Shown here one piece after another: positions 24,965 to 31,494 of a DNA stretch of 33,550 nt. The position numbers and the translations under genes are program-made. Within the stretch, counting starts at the first letter, position 1, and each line of letters begins with the position of its first letter. The notes beneath the pieces were generated by a model. It was not told the DNA's origin. It made no database searches and saw only the letters and a list, made by a program, of their open reading frames with translations. Where the stretch lies: the IMG/VR virus record IMGVR_UViG_3300048010_000613, positions 1-33,550 of that record. One strand, given 5' to 3'. The stretch is from a virus.

Positions 24965-25077
24965 CTGACGACCAAGGGAACGTATAAACATACGTGACCG
25001 CAGGTCGGAGGAAGGAACAACCGGCATGGAGCCCCGAGGATTGAGGCGAACCCCTCGCGGGCGTCAGCCTAATCAAA
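24965..25077 (+). ncRNA. structured leader element A, upstream of the portal gene
   Basis: An outer stem CTGACG/CGTCAG (24965-24970 with 25062-25067) encloses hairpins CGTAT-AAAC-ATACG (24981-24994), GACC-GCA-GGTC (24996-25006) and CGAGG/CCTCG (25035-25039 with 25053-25057). The block ends in AGCCTAATCAAA (25066-25077), 43 bp before the portal ATG. A related block with the same end lies 45 bp before the major capsid gene. A cis-acting RNA leader or small RNA is inferred. Confidence 0.45.
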
Positions 25078-25119
25078 CATAACTAACCCTTCGCCTCGAT
25101 CTGTTCAGGCCCTTTCCAA

Positions 25120-26769
25120 ATGGGAGTCCAACGCACCATCATCCGCCCGCACCCCCGCGACAACCAACTGTCGCCGATCCCAATCGACTTCGATCCCGAG
25201 ACCCTCGGCTGGATCCTCGACGAAGGCGGCCGGGGCAACCTCATGCTCCAGAACGAGCTGTTCAACACCATGGAGGATACCTGGGATCGCCTCCGCTCCA
25301 ACCTGAACAAGATCAAGAAGGCCGTCGCCAAGCTCCCGTTCAACCTTCAGCCCTGGACCGAGAAGGGCAGGGAGCCCACCGCTTCCGCCCTCGAAAAGTC
25401 GGCCTTCGTCGAACACGTCCTCCACAATCAGAAAGCCGCCACTTGGGAGGGGCAGCACAACTTCCAAGCCACCATCTACGAACTGCTCGACGCCGTCGCC
25501 CGTGGCGTCTCCGTCCTCGAAATCGATTGGACTGTCGACAACGGCAAATACGTCCCCGCCGGCACCCGCCGTGTCCCGTGGACCTGTCTTGGCTTTGAAA
25601 AGCCTCAGTATTTTCACTCTTCAAACTTCACCCTTCACAATTCCGAAGCGTTACGGCTTTTTCCTGATCGGAATCAGGAAAACCCGAAACGCTTCGAGTC
25701 CTACCCTCATAAATTCATGGTCGGCGTTTACCGTGCCAAGTCCGGGCACATCGCTGAGACCGCGCAACTCCGCGCCCTCGCACATCTCTGGCTTGGCCGT
25801 ATGCTCGGCTGGGAGTGGATGGCGCATAAAGCCGAACTCTTCGGCCTCCCGATCCGCTGGGCCACTTACGATCCCACCGCACCACAGACCCAGATCGACC
25901 AAATCTCCGACATGCTCCGCAACATGGGCACCGCCGCTTGGGGCGCATTCCCCCAGGGCACCGACTTACAGATGATCCATGGCAGCACGCCCGGAGTCGC
26001 TGGAAAGTCCGAACCCACTGAACGCCTCATGTTCCTCGCCGACCGTGCCTGTGATTTGCTCTTCCTTGGCCAGACCTTGACCAGTGAAGAAGGTAGCTCG
26101 GGCAGCTATGCGCTGGGAAGTGTGCACCGTGAAGTCGAACTCGACCTCTACGAGAACTACGCGAGCTACGTGATCGACGTGATCAACAACCAACTGATCC
26201 CAAGCATCATCGAATTGAACTGGGGCAACTCCGAAGAGCTTCCCTTCCTCGAAGTCGAACTCAACCGCCCCGAGAAAGACCGCCAACTCGTGGAACGCGA
26301 CAAGCTCCTATTCAAAGACATGGGCTTGCCGGTCAGCAAACAATGGCTCTACGACCGCCACAAAGTTCCGGCGCCAGGCCCCTCGGAAGACTTGTTTCTT
26401 CCGAGAGGAGACGGAGCGCGGCAGCGCGCAGATGGTCCACGCGCCAGCGTTGGCCCCGAAGGGGTGACTGAAGCGGGTGCCCTCCGGGCGCTGAAGGAAC
26501 AAAGCACAAATGAAACTTGCTGCATTGAAGCAGCAAGTGAGTCCACCGAATCCCTAAACGCCCGCAAAGCCCAAGCCGCCACCGACTTGGCCGAACTACT
26601 CCGGACCACCGACCTAAGCACCCACGATCTCGTATGGACGGCAGGCGACTGCCCCGTCTGCAGCCCCCTCAACGGCACCACTTATCCCGATGGCTGGACG
26701 ACCCCGCCACCGATTCATCACAACTGCGATTGTGAGATCAACGTGCAGTCCAAAACGAATAAAACCTAG
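25120..26769 (+). CDS. portal protein (DUF935, Mu gp29-like) with a C-terminal MuF-type motif
   Basis: Residues 1-425 of this 549-aa protein are a DUF935 portal: DFDPETLGWILDEGGRGNLM, KKAVAKLPFNLQPW, GVSVLEIDW, LAHLWLGRMLGWEWMAHKAE and FLGQTLTSEEGSSGSYALGS. The portal ring is the DNA gate of the head and the docking site for terminase and tail. The last 40 residues (GDCPVCSPLNG..., TPPPIHHNCDC) carry the Cys/His motif that ends MuF/gp7 head-morphogenesis proteins. In Mu that domain is a separate gene (gp30). Between them (about 430-480) is an Arg/Gly/Glu-rich linker whose DNA is full of hairpins. The gene overlaps the antisense DUF4926 gene by four bases. Confidence 0.92.
   Translation: MGVQRTIIRPHPRDNQLSPIPIDFDPETLGWILDEGGRGNLMLQNELFNTMEDTWDRLRSNLNKIKKAVAKLPFNLQPWTEKGREPTASALEKSAFVEHVLHNQKAATWEGQHNFQATIYELLDAVARGVSVLEIDWTVDNGKYVPAGTRRVPWTCLGFEKPQYFHSSNFTLHNSEALRLFPDRNQENPKRFESYPHKFMVGVYRAKSGHIAETAQLRALAHLWLGRMLGWEWMAHKAELFGLPIRWATYDPTAPQTQIDQISDMLRNMGTAAWGAFPQGTDLQMIHGSTPGVAGKSEPTERLMFLADRACDLLFLGQTLTSEEGSSGSYALGSVHREVELDLYENYASYVIDVINNQLIPSIIELNWGNSEELPFLEVELNRPEKDRQLVERDKLLFKDMGLPVSKQWLYDRHKVPAPGPSEDLFLPRGDGARQRADGPRASVGPEGVTEAGALRALKEQSTNETCCIEAASESTESLNARKAQAATDLAELLRTTDLSTHDLVWTAGDCPVCSPLNGTTYPDGWTTPPPIHHNCDCEINVQSKTNKT
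25644..25696. repeat. nested palindrome inside the portal coding sequence
   Basis: CGAAGCGTT (25644-25652) faces AACGCTTCG (25688-25696). Inside, TTTTCCTGAT (25659-25668) faces ATCAGGAAAA (25673-25682) with a 4-base loop. Both arms are perfect. It encodes about 17 residues (SEALRLFPDRNQENPKR) of the portal. Two nested perfect stems in a gene suggest a palindromic interspersed repeat accepted in frame. Confidence 0.55.
26411..26545. repeat. hairpin-rich segment in the portal linker
   Basis: Small hairpins follow each other: CCCCGAAGGGG, GCCCTCCGGGC and CTTGCTGC/GCAGCAAG. The order AGATGGT, CCCGAAGGG, CGGGTGCCCTC, GGGCG is shared with 12147-12235. The repeat encodes the non-conserved linker between the portal and MuF-like parts. 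It looks like a repeat that was inserted in frame. Confidence 0.45.
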
Positions 26770-26993
26770 ACCGCGATTTCACGCACGTGCGGGATCATCC
26801 GCGCATCGGCTACGCGCAGCAGTGTGGCTTCCAGTGTGAGCAAAGCCACGGTGCTCCCATCCATCGTGAGAAACTCCACTTCGCAGGCTTCGCCTCCCTT
26901 GTGGATATGCACGACAACGCCGACATCGCCCTTGGCAAGACCGTTTTCAGGCAAGTCCTCAGTGAGAACTACATTGGCATGTTCCTCGATCAT
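26766..26993 (-). CDS. DUF4926 domain protein
   Basis: This 75-aa protein reads NVVLTEDLPENGLAKGDVGV, then ACEVEFLTMDGSTVALLTLE, the whole of the small beta-rich DUF4926 domain. Members are often encoded beside DUF6883 proteins, as here: its ATG overlaps the DUF6883 stop by four bases. The molecular role is unknown; such pairs resemble toxin-immunity or toxin-antitoxin cargo. It lies on the minus strand inside the plus-strand head operon and overlaps the end of the portal gene, so it must have its own expression. Confidence 0.8.
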   Translation of the reverse strand: MIEEHANVVLTEDLPENGLAKGDVGVVVHIHKGGEACEVEFLTMDGSTVALLTLEATLLRVADARMIPHVREIAV

Positions 26994-27328
26994 TTCAAAA
27001 TAGGGTAGGCGGTAATCAGCCTCGGTGCAAGTTCATCCTTATCAATTTGCCAGACGCTACGAACGATTGGTGAACGTCCATCCGGGCATCTTAGCGGCCC
27101 TTCGATTTCATGCTTAGCACCGTAGACGCTTTTAGTGGTGCCGACCACAGGTTGTGTTTGCCCGTGCGCTTTCAGCGCCCGAGCAAGTTCCGGCCATTCG
27201 TCTGAAGTGAAGCCGCAGGAGAAAAAGAACCGCGCCTTCGCCGCAGTAGGCATGCGCGTGGTATTGAGCAGGTAGTCCGTCACCTTTCGCTCATCCACAT
27301 AGCAGTTCTCTTTACCCGGAAGTTCCAT
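26990..27328 (-). CDS. DUF6883 domain protein
   Basis: This 112-aa protein matches the DUF6883 pattern: CYVDERKVTDYLLN near the start, KARFFFSCGF, a middle with YGAKHEIEGPLRCPDGRSP, and the ending VRSVWQIDKDELAPRLITAY. The ATG at 27328 is preferred over a TTG two codons upstream. It is translated before, and coupled to, the DUF4926 gene. The family is known from phage cargo and from polymorphic-toxin contexts, but activity is not established. This antisense pair interrupts an otherwise Mu-like head gene order. Confidence 0.8.
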   Translation of the reverse strand: MELPGKENCYVDERKVTDYLLNTTRMPTAAKARFFFSCGFTSDEWPELARALKAHGQTQPVVGTTKSVYGAKHEIEGPLRCPDGRSPIVRSVWQIDKDELAPRLITAYPILK

Positions 27329-27429
27329 CTTCAAAGATCATTCCCCCGAGAGTGATCCTGCCAAACCCAAAATCAGATTAGCGCACAATAGCGGTTAAGA
27401 AAAAGCCGGCCCAAGGCATCCGCCACCGA

Positions 27430-27466
27430 GTCCTGCATAGCCAGCGGCGACGCATGGATCATTCAT
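27430..27466 (+). repeat. 37-bp direct repeat, copy 1 (before the protease gene)
   Basis: GTCCTGCATAGC, five variable bases, then GCGACGCATGGATCATTCAT. The same arrangement is at 30876-30912 before the small membrane protein gene. Here it lies 90 bp before the protease start. Confidence 0.65.
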
Positions 27467-27496
27467 CCGTTATTATTCATTGAATCGTGAAACTCC

Positions 27497-27513
27497 GTTA
27501 ATCCCAGTGAAAT
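27497..27513 (+). promoter_or_regulatory. motif GTKAAWCCCAGTBAAAY, copy 3 (before the protease)
   Basis: GTTAATCCCAGTGAAAT ends 43 bp before the protease ATG. It matches the copies at 21999 and 24837 at nearly every position. Confidence 0.4.
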
Positions 27514-27555
27514 CACCCGCTCGCTACCCGCATCCCGAGGCTCGAACCTCGTTCT

Positions 27556-28551
27556 ATGCCCGAAGCGATCAAAGCAGCGCTCACCACGCCACTTTCACTT
27601 TCCACTCCTGACTCTTCACCTGTTGAAGCTCCTTCCGATCTTCAATACATGCCTCCCGGCACGCACCGAATCAACGCATCGCGTAACGGCAAACCCGTCT
27701 CCCTCGAGATCACCGTCGATGCCTCCACCGCCGAGACGCTCAACAACTTTCTTCAGGCTCAACTGATCAAAGCCACCGAAGGCAACGACGACCGCCCCTT
27801 CTTCGACTTTAACCACGAAGACCGCGAAGCCGCCGCCTGGCCGACCGAGTTTTACTGGGCGGGCGATGATCCGCTAACGGGAGGCGTCCGCGCCAAGGTA
27901 GACTGGAGTGGGGCAGGCAAGAAAGCGGTCACCGAAAAAACCTTCCGCCGCTTCTCGCCGACTTTTGTGCCCGACGAGGCCGGCCATGTCGTTGGCTCGG
28001 AAACAAACATGGGCGGCCTCGTCAACCGGGCCGCATTCAAAACCATCGCGCCCCTTTTCGCTAAATCTGAATCCAATCAATCTATGCCTAATCCTATTCA
28101 AGCCAAACTCCATGCACTGAAGCTGATCGACTCCATCGAAGCCTCGGACGAATCCGCCGCTCAAGTCATCGAAGTCAAGTTTAACGAGCTTCAATCTCGT
28201 ATCGATACGCTTGAGACTGAGAAGGACGAAGCGGGCAAAGCGCGTGCCGCTTCTCATGTTGAAGCTGCTGTCAACGCAGGGCGCATTGCGCCGAAAGACG
28301 ACGATGCGAAAGCCTTCTGGCAAGACGCCCTCATCCGCGACGAAGCGAAGGCCGTTAAAGCCCTCGAATCGCTCCCCGCAAATCCAGTCCTCGCCAAAGT
28401 CACCGATGGCGACGACCCCAAGTCAAGCCTGCTCGACAAGATGCAGCTCCAGCAAAAGAAGCTCGCCGAAGTCCAGGCCGCGCACCCCGGTGCCGACTTC
28501 CAGACCATCTTTGCCAAGGCCCAAACCGAGGCGCCTGATCTCTTCCGCTGA
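27556..28551 (+). CDS. head maturation protease and scaffold (Mu gpI/Z-like)
   Basis: This 331-aa protein has a protease domain in its first 170 residues. FFDFNHEDREAAAWP holds the likely catalytic His87, followed by PLTGGVRAKVDWS and TFRRFSPTFVPDE, the hallmarks of Mu I-type proteases. The second half (176-331) is helical, charged and coiled-coil-like (VIEVKFNELQSRIDTLETEK), the usual scaffold. The scaffold shapes the prohead and the protease then clears it. Mu makes the scaffold alone (gpZ) from an internal start; Met177 here could serve the same way. It comes after the antisense DUF pair and before the cement protein gene, as in Mu. Confidence 0.88.
   Translation: MPEAIKAALTTPLSLSTPDSSPVEAPSDLQYMPPGTHRINASRNGKPVSLEITVDASTAETLNNFLQAQLIKATEGNDDRPFFDFNHEDREAAAWPTEFYWAGDDPLTGGVRAKVDWSGAGKKAVTEKTFRRFSPTFVPDEAGHVVGSETNMGGLVNRAAFKTIAPLFAKSESNQSMPNPIQAKLHALKLIDSIEASDESAAQVIEVKFNELQSRIDTLETEKDEAGKARAASHVEAAVNAGRIAPKDDDAKAFWQDALIRDEAKAVKALESLPANPVLAKVTDGDDPKSSLLDKMQLQQKKLAEVQAAHPGADFQTIFAKAQTEAPDLFR
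28084..28551 (+). CDS. possible nested scaffold protein from an internal start (Mu Z-like)
   Basis: ATG 28084 is in frame with the protease gene at the junction between protease and scaffold. It is preceded by an AT-rich stretch unlike the GC-rich coding DNA around it. Initiation here would give a 155-aa free scaffold (MPNPIQAKLHALKLIDSIEA...). Mu makes its scaffold Z in exactly this way. No Shine-Dalgarno is visible, but few genes in the window have one. Confidence 0.4.
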   Translation: MPNPIQAKLHALKLIDSIEASDESAAQVIEVKFNELQSRIDTLETEKDEAGKARAASHVEAAVNAGRIAPKDDDAKAFWQDALIRDEAKAVKALESLPANPVLAKVTDGDDPKSSLLDKMQLQQKKLAEVQAAHPGADFQTIFAKAQTEAPDLFR

Positions 28552-28557
28552 AAGAAT

Positions 28558-28585
28558 CTAAAACCTAGCACCTAAAACCTAGCAC
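28558..28585 (+). repeat. 14-bp tandem repeat between protease and cement genes
   Basis: CTAAAACCTAGCAC occurs twice in direct succession (28558-28571 and 28572-28585), just before the next ATG at 28596. It may act as an unstructured translation leader or be a slippage product. Confidence 0.7.
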
Positions 28586-28595
28586 CTTCCAAGAT

Positions 28596-29006
28596 ATGTC
28601 CAAAACCACACGCGAAAACGCTATTCTTCCTTTTTCTCCTGACGCAGATCTTTCAGGCAAAGAGGGTTATTTCGTCAGTATCCAAACAGCAGGTAATGTT
28701 GGTGCCGTCGAATTATTCTCCGTCGCCTCCAGTTTGCCCCCCTTTGGCGTTGTCGTTTACGGCAGTGGGCCAGGCGGTGCCGCTTCGGTCGCTATCGCTG
28801 CCGGCGGTCTAGCCGGAACGGTTAAACTCAAGCTCAGTGGCCCGGTCATTGCCGGACAAGACCTACAACTTGATGACGGCGGAACAGTGTCGGGCGATTC
28901 TAAATCTGGCAACCGGACTATCGTTGCTCAGGCCCTCGAAGCAGGCGTAGCCGAAGAACTGATCGAAGGCGTCCTCTTCCGCCCCGAACCCATTACCGTC
29001 GCCTAA
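28596..29006 (+). CDS. capsid cement/decoration protein (DUF2190-like)
   Basis: This 136-aa protein begins MSKTTRENAILPFSPDADLS and contains GKEGYFVSIQ, VVVYGSGPGG, AGTVKLKLSGPVIAGQDLQL and a GNRTIVAQALEAG...IEGVLFRP ending. This is the strand-rich pattern of the DUF2190 capsid-stabilising proteins encoded between protease and major capsid genes in Mu-like phages. It probably binds the outside of the shell. Its position in the order protease, cement, capsid supports the call. Confidence 0.78.
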   Translation: MSKTTRENAILPFSPDADLSGKEGYFVSIQTAGNVGAVELFSVASSLPPFGVVVYGSGPGGAASVAIAAGGLAGTVKLKLSGPVIAGQDLQLDDGGTVSGDSKSGNRTIVAQALEAGVAEELIEGVLFRPEPITVA

Positions 29007-29253
29007 TCCTCCACCAATCACCTAACCGAACCCACTTCATTTTTAAATGATACGAAGCCCAGGCACAATGCGCCGCAAGGCCCGAGGCGAGCAGCCAAAA
29101 GAGCATACCAATATATGTGACTTCGGCAGCGCAGCCGAGAACGCCGCGCCGCGCCTATGTGGGCGAGAGGTTGGGTGATTTTACCTCCCATCGCGCCAGC
29201 CTAATCAAAATTTAGACCCTCCCTAAATCACCCAAACGCTAGCATCAAAAATT
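29007..29253. other. 247-bp intergenic region with a structured leader
   Basis: No gene is seen. Its main content is structured element B, ending AGCCTAATCAAA 45 bp before the major capsid start. Confidence 0.6.
29082..29209 (+). ncRNA. structured leader element B, upstream of the major capsid gene
   Basis: Hairpins CATA/TATG (29104-29117), TCGGC/GCCGA (29123-29138) and GGCG-GAGGT/ACCTC-CGCC (29162-29197) follow one another. The block ends in the same AGCCTAATCAAA (29198-29209) as element A. The first parts also align (CCAA..GA.C.TA..AA.ATA.GTGAC). The common end lies 43-45 bp before the start codon in both cases. It is probably a shared cis-acting leader. Confidence 0.45.
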
Positions 29254-30165
29254 ATGAGCTCTTCCAAGTTTAACGTCACCCTTACCAACTACGCGCGAGG
29301 TCTTGCGCAGGACTTCAAGTCCTCTCTGGCCGACTTCATTGCGCCCGAGGTCATCGTCCCTGCCGCCACCGGGCAGTATAAAAGTTTCGACGACAAGAAC
29401 ACCTTCCAGACCGTTGATACCTCCCGCGCCGTCGGTGGTCCGGCCCGTCGTCTCGAATTCGCGGCTGACGATCCCACCTACAACTGCATGCCTCAGGCCC
29501 TTGAAATCCCCATCGACGACCATGAACGCGACGAGGCTGGGCGAGGCGATCCCCTCGGCATCGAACAGGCCAAGGCCCTCACCCTGGTTTCGACTGCCCG
29601 ACTATCCCACGAGAAGAAGGTTTACGATATCATGATGGCCAGCAAACCATCGGACGAAGCCTTCGACTTCAGCGACAGCGCCGAGGATCCCGTAGTTAAA
29701 TTTGACGAACACATCGAGATACTGGCCACCCTGACCGGCCGCATGCCTGATCGCATGATCATCCCGCTCCCCATCTGGGCTACCATCCGCCACAACCCCG
29801 AGGTGATCAAACGCTTCCCGGGTGCCGCATCCGTTGGGGTGACTCGCAACCAGTTTGCTTCGCTTCTGCTTAACCCCGATCTCGACATCCGTGTTGGTGT
29901 CCTGTCGCGGGACCTCCGCAAGCGGGGTGCACCCCGACAGGTTGAAAACCTCGAAGGTGAGTCCGTTATCATCTTCCACGGCAACAACAGCCCCACGCTC
30001 TACGACCCGGGCTTCATGAAGACCTTCCGTATCCGTCGCGGCGGGGTCGATACTGTCCGCACCTATCGTGAGGACAATTCCCGCTCCGACATTCTCGCCG
30101 TCGACTGGACCGAAGACATCAAAGTCGTCTCTCCCATCTCTGCACGCCGTATCACTCACGCATAG
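29254..30165 (+). CDS. major capsid protein (HK97-fold, Mu-like head module)
   Basis: The 303-aa protein has SSLADFIAPEVIVPAATGQY, FQTVDTSRAVGGPARRLEF and YNCMPQALEIPIDDHERDEA. Later come PDRMIIPLPIWATIRHNPEV and IFHGNNSPTLYDPGFMKTFR. This is the pattern of major capsid proteins annotated in prophages with Mu-type portal and protease genes. The length fits an HK97-type shell protein without a long prodomain. It follows the cement protein gene and is the last recognisable virion gene. No connector or tail gene follows it before the element ends. Confidence 0.88.
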   Translation: MSSSKFNVTLTNYARGLAQDFKSSLADFIAPEVIVPAATGQYKSFDDKNTFQTVDTSRAVGGPARRLEFAADDPTYNCMPQALEIPIDDHERDEAGRGDPLGIEQAKALTLVSTARLSHEKKVYDIMMASKPSDEAFDFSDSAEDPVVKFDEHIEILATLTGRMPDRMIIPLPIWATIRHNPEVIKRFPGAASVGVTRNQFASLLLNPDLDIRVGVLSRDLRKRGAPRQVENLEGESVIIFHGNNSPTLYDPGFMKTFRIRRGGVDTVRTYREDNSRSDILAVDWTEDIKVVSPISARRITHA

Positions 30166-30205
30166 CCCAGTCGCGTTATGCCGCTACCTCGTTGCCATTA
30201 ATATC

Positions 30206-30727
30206 ATGAAAGACTCGAAGACCCGACAGCGGCTATTAATTGTCAGCCTACTCACCGCGCTTTTCACGACGACTGGCTGCGAAACCATCGAAAGCACTTT
30301 CTATGAGCCAGTCCCTTACGATGAAGTTGCTGCCGAGCAAGGCATCACCCTCGAAGAAGCTGAGGCCTTCGGCATTGTCCGTCCCAGAACTTCAATCAAA
30401 CCACTCGTCGAAGCCACTACTGCCCTCATTCCAGCGCCCGGAGCCAGTTCGCTTGCCAGCCTCGTGCTCAACGGCGCATTAGCCGTCGGCGCCGTCTGGC
30501 TCGGTAAGAAAAAACGCACCGCCGATAAAGTCAGCGCCAGCCTCGTGCAAGGCATCGACACCTTCCGCGACGTCCTCGATCAAACGCCCCAGGGCGAAAA
30601 GATCGATGCCAGCCTAACGGCAACACTCAAAGAGCACCAACAAGCCCTGCAAGTGCAGCGCGAAATCACCAAGCTCCTCGAACGCTTCGCCACTCCAACC
30701 AAGAAACCCATACAACTGGATACTTAA
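30206..30727 (+). CDS. lipoprotein with a second membrane segment
   Basis: From ATG 30206 the 173-aa product begins MKDSKTRQRLLIVSLLTALF, with a lipobox ending TTTGC. A charged region (DEVAAEQGITLEEAEAFGIV) follows, then a hydrophobic stretch at about 85-100 (ASLVLNGALAVGAVWLGKKK) and a long helical C-terminus (ATLKEHQQALQVQREITKLL). It lies where head-tail genes would normally be. Lipoprotein plus helix could point to a lysis-associated or envelope protein, but no known spanin or holin family is recognised. It is 40 bp after the capsid gene and probably on the same transcript. Confidence 0.7.
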   Translation: MKDSKTRQRLLIVSLLTALFTTTGCETIESTFYEPVPYDEVAAEQGITLEEAEAFGIVRPRTSIKPLVEATTALIPAPGASSLASLVLNGALAVGAVWLGKKKRTADKVSASLVQGIDTFRDVLDQTPQGEKIDASLTATLKEHQQALQVQREITKLLERFATPTKKPIQLDT

Positions 30728-30875
30728 CCGACGTGTTAGCTTAGAAGGGAGATGCGGTTGGCAGGGTAGAGTTTCACAGGTTTCAGCCTTTCTGTGTTTG
30801 CGCTTTCCCCCTTTCAAGTGGCTACGGCCTCCGGCCTATACCGCTAAGGCCGCGATGGGTCTGATTAGCTACCGT

Positions 30876-30912
30876 GTCCTGCATAGCTGAAAGCGACGCA
30901 TGGATCATTCAT
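30876..30912 (+). repeat. 37-bp direct repeat, copy 2 (before the small membrane protein)
   Basis: GTCCTGCATAGC, five variable bases, then GCGACGCATGGATCATTCAT, as at 27430-27466. It ends 28 bp before the ATG at 30941. Two copies in front of genes of the late region suggest a shared control site or a dispersed repeat. Confidence 0.65.
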
Positions 30913-30940
30913 TATCCATCCGCCTTTAGCTATTTCATCC

Positions 30941-31111
30941 ATGCGCCGCATCTACGAACAAATCATCGACCTGCGCCCCGCCTTAGTCGGCACTGCCGGA
31001 ACGGGAGCCACTGCCATACTCGATGGCGTCAACGCTGCCGTAGGTATTCTCGTCGGCCTCGCGACGCTGGTTTACCTCGTGATTCGGATTCGCAAGGAAT
31101 TGCGTAAATAA
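30941..31111 (+). CDS. small membrane protein, holin-like, 56 aa
   Basis: The 56-codon frame encodes MRRIYEQIIDLRPALVGTAG, a Gly/Ala-rich stretch, one membrane segment (AAVGILVGLATLVYLVIRI) and a basic tail RKELRK. One membrane helix with a charged C-terminus at the end of a phage late region is the usual look of a small holin or its partner. No endolysin gene is recognised nearby, so lysis by itself is doubtful. The start is the only ATG, downstream of the 37-bp repeat and a TCATT-rich leader. Confidence 0.65.
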   Translation: MRRIYEQIIDLRPALVGTAGTGATAILDGVNAAVGILVGLATLVYLVIRIRKELRK

Positions 31112-31125
31112 ATTGGCGGAGAGAG

Positions 31126-31203
31126 AGGGATTGACTCGCTTCGCTCGGGGCTCTGCCCGCTGCCTCTGGCAGCTCCATCTCCGCTTCGCTACGTCGAATC
31201 CCC
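31126..31203. repeat. long imperfect hairpin repeat
   Basis: GGGATTGAC at the left pairs with GTCGAATCCC at the right with one bulge. Inside lie CTCGCTTCGCTCGG and the perfect hairpin GCTGCC-TCT-GGCAGC. It lies between the small membrane protein gene and the convergent minus-strand genes. It resembles dispersed palindromic repeats more than a terminator, since no T-run follows. Confidence 0.45.
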
Positions 31204-31316
31204 GGAACTGTTGTCAGCTCAACTGATTTCAAATCAGCCGCAATCGACCACCCTGCCGTCTCTCCTAAAAAGGGGATGCAGTTAAAGTGATGATCGAAGG
31301 GCGAAGTTCATGGCCT

Positions 31317-31490
31317 TTAAATGCTTGCGAGAACTTCTTTGTAGGGAGCGCGTGGCTTGTGATTCTTTGTTAGAATTCCAGCACGGACCAAGGTTTCCGC
31401 CTTCTCCTTCTTGCTCAGGCGGTTAAAACGCTTCTCAACGACATCCCATGCTTTACGTGGATCATTGGAGACTAGTTTTGTCGTGGTCAT
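31317..31490 (-). CDS. 57-aa protein, candidate antitoxin of the neighbouring ART-like gene
   Basis: The minus-strand frame encodes MTTTKLVSNDPRKAWDVVEK, then RLSKKEKAETLVRAGILTKN and KPRAPYKEVLASI. It starts four bases after the stop of the ART-like gene, which indicates co-translation. The middle looks like a small helix-turn-helix-like bundle found in short proteins of similar position; I do not know a named family. A short basic protein directly coupled to a possible toxin suggests an antitoxin. The order toxin before antitoxin is less usual but known. Confidence 0.6.
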   Translation of the reverse strand: MTTTKLVSNDPRKAWDVVEKRFNRLSKKEKAETLVRAGILTKNHKPRAPYKEVLASI

Positions 31491-31494
31491 AGAG

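Larger units (their letters stand above)
24732..25119. other. 388-bp intergenic region with hairpins, a terminator and a structured leader
   Basis: No gene is seen here. It holds a 10-bp stem hairpin, a copy of the GTKAAWCCCAGTBAAAY motif, an intrinsic terminator and the structured element before the portal gene, all listed separately. Confidence 0.6.

Noticed and set aside
24965-25077. Known RNA classes (IscB omega RNA, group II intron domain V, riboswitches) for the structured leaders
   Set aside because: None of the conserved cores I remember is present and no related protein is encoded nearby. They are left as unnamed structured elements.
31126-31203. Intrinsic terminator between the convergent late and integrase-side genes
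   Set aside because: The stem is imperfect and no T-run follows on either strand. It fits a dispersed palindromic repeat better.
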